DNA of 64,000 nucleotides, from assembly GCA_910583525.1 (NCBI GenBank), contig CAJTXL010000001.1, forward strand, positions 171,056 to 235,055, given 5' to 3'. The position numbers were made by a program, and so were the translations under genes. Below the pieces are notes generated by a model that made no database searches, was not told where the DNA came from, and saw only the letters and a list, made by a program, of their open reading frames with translations. Each line of letters opens with the position of its first letter. Position 1 is the first letter of the stretch. The stretch comes from an uncultured Muribaculaceae bacterium (GTDB taxonomy: Bacteria > Bacteroidota > Bacteroidia > Bacteroidales > Muribaculaceae). Positions 39,038 to 45,808 of this stretch are shown here, one piece after another.

Positions 39038-39082
39038 GGGCGGATGCCCCGGCAAGCGACCACTTGCCCGGTGCATCCGCCC
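39038..39082 (+). other. Strong GC-rich hairpin at the 3' end of the PUL
   Basis: GGGCGGATGC (39038-39047) pairs with GCATCCGCCC (39073-39082), and GGCAAG with CTTGCC extends the stem around a small loop with minor bulges. It lies 16 bases after the last PUL stop. There is no T-tract on the plus strand, so it may stabilise the 3' end or terminate in a non-classical way. Confidence 0.55.
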
Positions 39083-39301
39083 ATTCCATGTATCAACTAT
39101 GGCAATATTCAGTCCACTTTGGGCTTACGTTCGCGCCACTCTGCCAGAAATATGCGCCTTTACTTTTTTTGCTCATAGCCCGTGGGTATAAGACATTGGT
39201 TTTCTTTTTTATGAATTAATCTTGGCTTAGATAATACGAGAGCTGATGCAATAAAATAACCTTAAAATCATGTAGACTCAAATAACAGAATATTCGCACC
39301 G

Positions 39302-39340
39302 AAAAGCTGAATTTGATGTTGTTTTTTGTATCTAATTTTA
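39302..39340 (+). promoter_or_regulatory. Putative activator-dependent promoter of the rha operon (shared motif site 3)
   Basis: AAAAGCTGAAT (39302-39312) is followed by exactly 20 bases and TAATTTTA (39333-39340), one mismatch from TAnnTTTG. No TTTG sits at the -33 position. The rhaB start is 30 bases downstream of the -7 box. Motif and spacing equal those at 4019-4058 and 37769-37808, linking rhamnose catabolism to the PUL. Confidence 0.55.
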
Positions 39341-39369
39341 CCACATAATCCAATCATAGACCAATCTCA

Positions 39370-40731
39370 ATGGGAGTCTCATACCACATAGCAGCCGACC
39401 TCGGCGCCACAAGCGGACGAGTGATATTGGCAAGCTTCGACGGCAGAAAAGTGACGATGGAAGAAATATCGCGCTTCCGCTACCCAATGTTGCCCATCGT
39501 CGGACATCTGTTCTGGAACCTGCCTCAGATTTACCAAGAAGTAAAGGCAGCCATCGACAGCGCCATAGCCCGGCTTTCGTCAACTCAGCACACACTGTCG
39601 AGCATAGGCATAGACACCTGGGGCTGCGATGTAGCCTACTTCAATACCGACGGCACCCTTGCCGGTCTGCCCTACTGCTACCGCGACACCCATACCGAAG
39701 GCGCCGTGGGGCGTTTTGCAGAAAAAATGCCGCTGAAAGAGCTTTACGGTCGCACCGGCATCCAGTTCATGGATTTCAACACGCTCTTCCAGCTCGACAC
39801 CATCCGTCCCAAAGCCGACCGCATTCTTTTCATGCCTGATGCCATTGCCTATATGCTTACCGGCGAAGCCGTCACGGAGTTCACCGTAGCCTCGACCTCG
39901 CAGATGTTAAATCTGAGCACTGGCGACTTCGACGAGCGCCTGCTTGAAATATTGGGTCTTGAACGTAGCCGGTTCGGACGCATGATACAACCCGGCGAAA
40001 CCGTAGGCCGCTACCAGGGCATCCCTGTAATCGCCGTGGCCGGGCACGACACCGCATCGGCCGTAATAGGCATCCCCACCCCCGACACACATTACGCCTA
40101 TCTGAGCTGCGGCACATGGGCGCTCCTCGGTGTGGAGTCGCCCGTGCCCAACGCCGGCGACAAGGCTTTTGAATACAACTTCACCAACGAGGGCGGCATC
40201 GACGGCACCACACGCCTGCTGAAAAACATATGCGGCATGTGGCTCTTCGAACGCGTACGCCACGAATTAGGCCACGACGACACCGATGTCGCCGTCCTCG
40301 CCGCCATGTGCGACGACAGCGACATCGACACCATAATCAACCCAGACGACGCAGCTTTCGCCAATCCGCCGTCGATGACCGAAGCCATAGGCCAATACTG
40401 CGCCGCCAAAGGTCTCAGAGCACCTGAAACGCTCGCCGAATACATCCGCGTGATATTCCGCAGCCTTGCAGCCCGTGTCGCCGAAGTTCTCGGACTTCTG
40501 CGCGAAATATCGCCCGACAGCATAGAGCGCCTGCATGTGATAGGCGGTGGCTCGCACAACGCCCGCCTTATGCAGATGCTTGCAAAGGCAACAGGCCTGC
40601 CCGTGATCGCCGGGCCGGCCGAAAGCACAGCACTCGGCAACGTACTGGTGCAGCTCAAAAGCGCCTACAAGGGTTGCGACCTACGACAGATAGCTATAAA
40701 ATCAACAGAAACAACAACATACCTACCATGA
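39370..40731 (+). CDS. rhaB: L-rhamnulokinase
   Basis: Cytoplasmic FGGY-family kinase (453 residues) that phosphorylates L-rhamnulose to L-rhamnulose 1-phosphate. The N-terminus AADLGATSGRVILASFDG is the family's ATP/sugar signature; GIDTWGCDVAYF, PYCYRDTHTEGA, GHDTASAVIGIP and the C-terminal HVIGGGSHNARLMQMLA motif complete it. Length is normal. It is the first gene of a coupled operon: its TGA overlaps the rhaA ATG (ATGA at 40728-40731). Expression probably depends on the shared promoter motif at 39302-39340. Confidence 0.95.
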   Translation: MGVSYHIAADLGATSGRVILASFDGRKVTMEEISRFRYPMLPIVGHLFWNLPQIYQEVKAAIDSAIARLSSTQHTLSSIGIDTWGCDVAYFNTDGTLAGLPYCYRDTHTEGAVGRFAEKMPLKELYGRTGIQFMDFNTLFQLDTIRPKADRILFMPDAIAYMLTGEAVTEFTVASTSQMLNLSTGDFDERLLEILGLERSRFGRMIQPGETVGRYQGIPVIAVAGHDTASAVIGIPTPDTHYAYLSCGTWALLGVESPVPNAGDKAFEYNFTNEGGIDGTTRLLKNICGMWLFERVRHELGHDDTDVAVLAAMCDDSDIDTIINPDDAAFANPPSMTEAIGQYCAAKGLRAPETLAEYIRVIFRSLAARVAEVLGLLREISPDSIERLHVIGGGSHNARLMQMLAKATGLPVIAGPAESTALGNVLVQLKSAYKGCDLRQIAIKSTETTTYLP

Positions 40732-41981
40732 CCGAACAAAAAATACAACAAGCCTACGAGCTTGCGCGCGAGCGCTACGCCGCCATTGGCGTCGATACGG
40801 AAAAAGTACTTGACAGCATGCAGAACTTCCACCTGAGCATGCACTGCTGGCAAGCCGACGACGTACAGGGCTTCGAACCCCGCGAAGGCGGCCTCACGGG
40901 CGGCATACAAGTCAACGGCAACTATCCGGGCAAAGCGCGCAACATCGACGAGCTGCGTGCCGACATCCTCTATGCAATGAGCCTTATTCCCGGCAAGCAC
41001 CGCCTAAACCTGCACGAAATCTACGGCGAGTTCGGCAACAAATATGTCGACCGCAACGAAGTCACAATCGACCACTTCAAAGGCTGGCTCGATTGGGGCA
41101 AGGCCAACGGCGTAAAACTCGACTTCAACTCGACATCGTTCTCGCACCCCAAGAGCGGCGACCTCACCCTTGCGAACCCCGACAAGGGCATACGCGAGTT
41201 CTGGATTGAGCACAGCAAGCGCTGCCGTGCCATATCGCAGGCCATAGGCGAAGCGCAGCACGACCCCTGCATAATGAACACTTGGGTGCACGACGGCTCG
41301 AAAGACATCACGGTAAACCGCTACATGTACCGCGAACTGCTAAAGGACTCTCTCGACCAGATATTCGAGCAGCGCTACGACATGATGAAAGACTGCGTCG
41401 AATCGAAAGTGTTCGGCATAGGTCTCGAAAGCTATACCGTAGGCTCGAACGACTTCTACACGGCGTACGCCGCCAAGCGCGACATGATGATAACCCTCGA
41501 CACGGGTCACTTCCACCCCACCGAGAGCGTGGCCGACAAAGTAAGCGCCATGCTGCTGTTCGTGCCCGAGCTTATGCTGCATGTCAGCCGCCCGGTGCGT
41601 TGGGACTCCGACCACGTGACCCTGATGGACGACCCGACTCTCGACCTGTTCAGCGAGATTGTCCGCGCAGGCGCACTGAACCGCGTGCACTACGGTCTTG
41701 ACTACTTCGACGGCACCCTCAACCGCATCGGAGCATATGTCATAGGCACCCGTGCCGCTCAGAAGTGTATGCTCCGTGCATTGCTCGAACCGACGGCCAC
41801 GCTCCGCGAATACGAGCTTACAGGACGCACATTCCAGCGCCTCGCCCTGCTTGAAGAGTGCAAAGTCCTGCCATGGAACGCAGTATACGACGAGTTCTGC
41901 CGCCGCAACGATGTTCCGTTCGGCGAAACGTATATCAAGGCCGTAGAAAAATACGAAACAGAGGTTACAATTAAAAGATGA
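40728..41981 (+). CDS. rhaA: L-rhamnose isomerase
   Basis: Cytoplasmic metal-dependent aldose-ketose isomerase (417 residues) converting L-rhamnose to L-rhamnulose. The ATG at 40728 overlaps the rhaB stop and gives the expected MTEQKIQQAYELARERYAAIG start; an in-frame non-ATG extension to 40674 is rejected. Family features: LSMHCWQADDVQGFE, GNYPGKARNIDEL, LNLHEIYGEF, WVHDGSKDITVNRYMYREL, LDTGHFHPTESVADKVSA and HVSRPVRWDSDHV, which hold metal and substrate ligands. The stop overlaps rhaT by four bases. Confidence 0.96.
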   Translation: MTEQKIQQAYELARERYAAIGVDTEKVLDSMQNFHLSMHCWQADDVQGFEPREGGLTGGIQVNGNYPGKARNIDELRADILYAMSLIPGKHRLNLHEIYGEFGNKYVDRNEVTIDHFKGWLDWGKANGVKLDFNSTSFSHPKSGDLTLANPDKGIREFWIEHSKRCRAISQAIGEAQHDPCIMNTWVHDGSKDITVNRYMYRELLKDSLDQIFEQRYDMMKDCVESKVFGIGLESYTVGSNDFYTAYAAKRDMMITLDTGHFHPTESVADKVSAMLLFVPELMLHVSRPVRWDSDHVTLMDDPTLDLFSEIVRAGALNRVHYGLDYFDGTLNRIGAYVIGTRAAQKCMLRALLEPTATLREYELTGRTFQRLALLEECKVLPWNAVYDEFCRRNDVPFGETYIKAVEKYETEVTIKR

Positions 41982-42970
41982 TTATTTTAGGTTTGCTTAT
42001 CATCGCGTTCGGCGCTTTCTGCCAATCGAGCAGCTACGTACCCATCAACAAGGTCAAAGCCTGGAGTTGGGAGAGCTACTGGATTGTGCAGGGCGTCTTC
42101 GCATGGCTTTTGCTGCCTCTGCTCGGCGCTCTGCTTGCGGTGCCCGAAGGGCATAGCCTCGGCGAACTTTTCGCCAAAGACCCTCACGCCACATGGATGA
42201 CAATGTTCTATGGTGCGCTGTGGGGCATAGGTGGCCTCACTTTCGGGCTGTCGATGCGCTACCTCGGCGTAGCCCTCGGACAATCTATCGCCCTGGGCAC
42301 TTGCGCCGGACTCGGAACAATCCTCGCGCCCGTCTTCACAGGACATGCCGGCGACATCACGTCCTCTGTAATAGTAGGCGTAGTGGTGACCTTGGTCGGC
42401 ATAGCCATCATAGGCATCGCCGGCTCCATGAAAGCGAAGAGCACCGGCGGCGGCACCGTCAAGGAGTTCAACTTTGCAAAAGGCATTACCGTAGCCCTTC
42501 TCGCAGGTTTCATGAGCGCCTGCTTCAACATCGGTCTCTATCAAGGCGCCGAAATACAATTCGACGGCGTCAACCCCATGTACGCTACCCTTCCGGCAAC
42601 CTTGCTTGTTACCTTGGGCGGCTTCGTGACCAATGCCTGTTACTGCTTCTACCAAAACTCCAAAAACAGTACTTGGGGCGACTACGCCAAAGGGTCGGTA
42701 TGGCTAAACAATCTGCTATTCTGTCTGCTTGCCGGCGCATTGTGGTATAGCCAGTTCTTCGGCCTCGCCCTCGGCAAAGGCTTTTTGCTCGGTTCTCCGA
42801 CACTCTACACATTCGCATTCTGCATCCTTATGGCACTCAACGTGGTGTTCTCCAATGTATGGGGCATCATCCTCAAAGAGTGGAAAGGATGCTCTAAAAG
42901 CACCATCGCCGTGCTCGTAGCCGGCTTGGCGGTGCTAATAATATCATCATTCCTACCTCAACTCATATGA
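41978..42970 (+). CDS. rhaT: L-rhamnose/proton symporter RhaT
   Basis: Inner-membrane permease of 330 residues with about ten hydrophobic segments, of the drug/metabolite-transporter-like RhaT family. It begins ILGLLIIAFGAFCQSSSYVP, and has WGIGGLTFGLSMRYLGVALGQ and ALNVVFSNVWGIILKEWKG, typical of RhaT. It brings in L-rhamnose freed in the periplasm by the GH78 and GH106 enzymes. Four-base overlaps with rhaA and rhaD indicate translational coupling. Confidence 0.95.
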   Translation: MIILGLLIIAFGAFCQSSSYVPINKVKAWSWESYWIVQGVFAWLLLPLLGALLAVPEGHSLGELFAKDPHATWMTMFYGALWGIGGLTFGLSMRYLGVALGQSIALGTCAGLGTILAPVFTGHAGDITSSVIVGVVVTLVGIAIIGIAGSMKAKSTGGGTVKEFNFAKGITVALLAGFMSACFNIGLYQGAEIQFDGVNPMYATLPATLLVTLGGFVTNACYCFYQNSKNSTWGDYAKGSVWLNNLLFCLLAGALWYSQFFGLALGKGFLLGSPTLYTFAFCILMALNVVFSNVWGIILKEWKGCSKSTIAVLVAGLAVLIISSFLPQLI

Positions 42971-43776
42971 GCATACTCGACAATCGTCCGCTGCTCGCCG
43001 AAGCAGTGGCACAAGTGGCCGAAGCGGCCGGCTATCTCTGGCAAAAAGGCTGGGCCGAACGTAACGGCGGAAACATAACAATCAACATCACCGAGCACGT
43101 CGACGATGGCATGCGCGCCATGGATGCTATAACAGAGGCCCGACCAATCGGCGACACTCTACCTCACCTGAAAGGGTGCTGGTTCTACTGCAAAGGCACT
43201 CAGTGCCGCATGCGCGACCTTGCGCGCGACCCTATGGCGAACGGTTCAATCATACGCATAACCGACGACTGCGCACACTACGAAATCGTGGCCGACAACC
43301 CCGTAGCCCCGACATCCGAACTGCCTTCGCACCTTGCCGTACACAACTACCTGCTCGGCAAAGGCTCGCCATATCGCGCATCGCTGCACACGCATCCCAT
43401 CGAGCTTGTGGCAATGAGCCATAACCGTGACTTCCTGAAAAAGGATGAGCTCACCGACCTACTGTGGAGCATGATACCCGAAACCAAGGCTTTCGCTCCG
43501 CGCGGCCTCGGCATAGTGCCCTACATGATGCCATCGTCGAAACAGCTGGCCGACGAAACCATCAAGGCCATCGATGACAACTACGACGTGGTAATGTGGG
43601 AGAAGCATGGTGTATTCGCCGTAGACACCGACATAATGGCGGCTTTCGACCAGGTGGACGTGCTCAACAAAAGCGCCAACATCTATATGTGCGCACGTTC
43701 GATGGGCTTCGTTCCCGACGGAATGACCCCTGAACAGATGCGCGAAATAAGCACTTCTTTCAACTTGCCCAAATAG
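42967..43776 (+). CDS. rhaD: L-rhamnulose-1-phosphate aldolase
   Basis: Cytoplasmic class II aldolase (269 residues) that splits L-rhamnulose 1-phosphate into dihydroxyacetone phosphate and L-lactaldehyde. Visible residues match the E. coli enzyme: Glu118 in TSELPSHLAVH, His141 and His143 in SLHTHPIEL, and His214 in WEKHGVFA are the catalytic Glu and zinc ligands. The GGNITI motif near residue 34 binds phosphate in this family. It overlaps rhaT by four bases and lies three bases before a GH78-like gene. No lactaldehyde reductase is present in the window to handle the second product. Confidence 0.96.
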   Translation: MSILDNRPLLAEAVAQVAEAAGYLWQKGWAERNGGNITINITEHVDDGMRAMDAITEARPIGDTLPHLKGCWFYCKGTQCRMRDLARDPMANGSIIRITDDCAHYEIVADNPVAPTSELPSHLAVHNYLLGKGSPYRASLHTHPIELVAMSHNRDFLKKDELTDLLWSMIPETKAFAPRGLGIVPYMMPSSKQLADETIKAIDDNYDVVMWEKHGVFAVDTDIMAAFDQVDVLNKSANIYMCARSMGFVPDGMTPEQMREISTSFNLPK

Positions 43777-43779
43777 CCT

Positions 43780-45546
43780 ATGAAACGCTTTCTGACGGCA
43801 GTGTTTGCGGTCTTTGCCGCTACACTGCCGCATTTCGCAGAAAACATACTTGAAAAAGGGTTCTCATACCTCGGTGAAGTCAGCCCCATAGCGCGCAGGT
43901 ACATCATGCCGCAGCACATTGTGGCAATGCCCGACTCTCTCTGCAACGGGATTTCAAATGCCGCCACACTGCTTGCCCCGTTCCGCGGACAGCTCACCAT
44001 TGCCGGAGAAGCCGATTGCACACTTTCAACGCTCAACGGCAACAGGGCTTCGGTCTTGCTCGACTTCGGTCGCGAACTGCATGGCAGCCTGGAAATCGCC
44101 ACGGGAATGAGGCACTCAAAAAATGCCCGTGTCCGCATCCGACTCGGAGAATCGGTAAGCGAGGCCATGAGCGACACCGGCGGCAGTACTCCCATGTCAA
44201 GCGCAACAAACGACCATGCCATGCGCGACTTCGAAGTGGAAGTGCCTTGGCTCGGCACCATCGAGACAGGCAACAGCGGTTTTCGCTTTGCAAGAATAGA
44301 CCTCTTGGGAGAAAATGCGGAACTCGATTTACGCGCTGTTCGCGCCGTACTGAAATATCGCGACATACCCTATCTCGGTTCATTCCGCTGCAGCGATGCA
44401 AGGCTCGACAGCATTTGGGCAACGGCGGCCTACACCGTGCACCTAAACATGCAGGACTATCTGTGGGACGGAATAAAACGTGACCGACTCGTATGGCTTG
44501 GCGACATGCACCCCGAGGCCATGACAATACTGAGCGTGTTCGGAAACAACGAAGTACTCGGCAAAAGCCTCGATTTGGGTCGCGACACCACTCCTCTGCC
44601 CGGATGGATGAACGGCATCGCCGCATACTCGATGTGGTGGATACTTATTCACCGCGACCTGTATCTCTACACCGGCGACATCGCCACGCTGGCTGCGCAA
44701 CAAGAGTACATGCTCGGGCTACTCGACCTTTTGGCAGGCAAAATCGAGGGAAACAGCGAAAACCTCGACGGCGACATACGTCTGCTCGATTGGCCCACCT
44801 CACGGATGCCCGAAGCGGTGCATGCCGGCTACCAGGCTCTTATGGTGATGTCATGTAAGGCCGCGCAGCAGATTGGCGCATGGCTCGGCAACAAGCCCAT
44901 GCGCAAGAAAGCCGACGCCATGCTGAAAAGACTCGAAAAACATGTTCCGCCCCACATCGGCAACAAACAGGCGGCCTCGCTCCTGGCATTGGCCGGAATG
45001 ATAAAGCCTGACGATGTCGGCAAAGACGTCATAGCCAAAGGCGGCGCCGACGGTTTCTCGACATTCTACGGCTACTATATGCTTGAAGCTTTGGCTAAAG
45101 CCGGTCTGTACGACGATGCCCTCAAAATCATATCAGACTATTGGGGCGGCATGCTCGACCTCGGCGCAACAAGCTTTTGGGAAGATTTCGACTACAGCCT
45201 CGCAAAAAAAGCCGCACGCATAGACCGACCCGTCCCCGCCGGGAAATTCGACATACATGCCGAAAGCGGCGACTTCTGCTACAAAGGTTTGCGTCATAGC
45301 CTGTGCCACGGATGGGCTTCGGGGCCGGCACCATGGCTGTCGCGCCACGTGCTCGGCATCGAGCCTCTCGAACCGGGCTTCAGAAAAGTTGCCGTCAAAC
45401 CGCATCTCGGTTCCTTGGAGTGGGCCGAAGGTTCATTCCCCACACCACTCGGCGTGATAAGCGTACGACACGAGAAACGACCCGACGGAAGCGTCGCTTC
45501 GACAATCGATGCTCCTGACGGAATAGAAATCGTAACTGATAAGTAA
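43780..45546 (+). CDS. GH78-like alpha-L-rhamnosidase at the end of the rha operon
   Basis: Predicted exported 588-residue protein of the alpha-L-rhamnosidase (alpha/alpha)6-barrel type, shorter than the 907-residue GH78. Signal peptide ~1-20. A beta-sandwich (~20-205) precedes the barrel and a C-terminal beta domain (GSLEWAEGSFPTPLGVISV). The acidic motif reads DGIKRDRLVWLGDMHPE (230-246). Compared with DCPQRDERHGWLGD of the classical enzyme, Asp242 is kept but the general-acid Glu is replaced by Asp235. Glu468 in SFWEDFD is the likely base. This variant motif also occurs in other rhamnosidase-annotated proteins I recall. Placement inside the catabolic operon suggests action on rhamnosides generated late in degradation. 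Confidence 0.85.
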   Translation: MKRFLTAVFAVFAATLPHFAENILEKGFSYLGEVSPIARRYIMPQHIVAMPDSLCNGISNAATLLAPFRGQLTIAGEADCTLSTLNGNRASVLLDFGRELHGSLEIATGMRHSKNARVRIRLGESVSEAMSDTGGSTPMSSATNDHAMRDFEVEVPWLGTIETGNSGFRFARIDLLGENAELDLRAVRAVLKYRDIPYLGSFRCSDARLDSIWATAAYTVHLNMQDYLWDGIKRDRLVWLGDMHPEAMTILSVFGNNEVLGKSLDLGRDTTPLPGWMNGIAAYSMWWILIHRDLYLYTGDIATLAAQQEYMLGLLDLLAGKIEGNSENLDGDIRLLDWPTSRMPEAVHAGYQALMVMSCKAAQQIGAWLGNKPMRKKADAMLKRLEKHVPPHIGNKQAASLLALAGMIKPDDVGKDVIAKGGADGFSTFYGYYMLEALAKAGLYDDALKIISDYWGGMLDLGATSFWEDFDYSLAKKAARIDRPVPAGKFDIHAESGDFCYKGLRHSLCHGWASGPAPWLSRHVLGIEPLEPGFRKVAVKPHLGSLEWAEGSFPTPLGVISVRHEKRPDGSVASTIDAPDGIEIVTDK

Positions 45547-45559
45547 TAAATCATAGATG

Positions 45560-45635
45560 TGTAGGGACATGCCTTTGGCATGTAGGCTGATTGTCAGCCA
45601 TGTACAAGTATACATGCCAAAGGCATGTCCCTACA
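45560..45635. repeat. Nested inverted palindrome, REP/BIME-like
   Basis: Two perfect 25-bp inverted arms (45560-45584 and 45611-45635) flank a 26-base spacer. Each arm contains its own palindrome, CATGCC-TTT-GGCATG. It sits 13 bases after the rha operon stop. Paired palindromic units in an intergenic 3' position resemble REP/BIME elements; it may also serve as a terminator or message stabiliser. Confidence 0.7.
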
Positions 45636-45690
45636 ATAACGATGTTTTTTCGTAATTCGTCAATTTTGACACACCCTCAAACAGAAACAG

Positions 45691-45729
45691 ACCCGGACAA
45701 GCGCTCCGTCAGATGCGCACAGTCCGGGT
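45691..45729. terminator. Hairpin between convergent rha operon and TonB-receptor gene
   Basis: ACCCGGAC (45691-45698) pairs with GTCCGGGT (45722-45729), with a further inner GCGC pairing. Read on the minus strand a T-rich stretch (CTGTTTCTGTTTG) follows, so it may terminate the TonB-receptor message. Confidence 0.55.
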
Positions 45730-45808
45730 TTAATCATCTCAACACCCAAAAGCTACAGAGTAGCGCGATAGCGGCAACAGGATTGTCGCACCGACTATAA
45801 CGAGGCGT

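Larger units (their letters stand above)
39023..39369 (+). other. 347-bp intergenic region between PUL and rha operon
   Basis: No credible gene. It contains a GC-rich hairpin (39038-39082), an AT-rich middle portion without recognisable structure, and the putative rhaB promoter (39302-39340). Confidence 0.7.
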
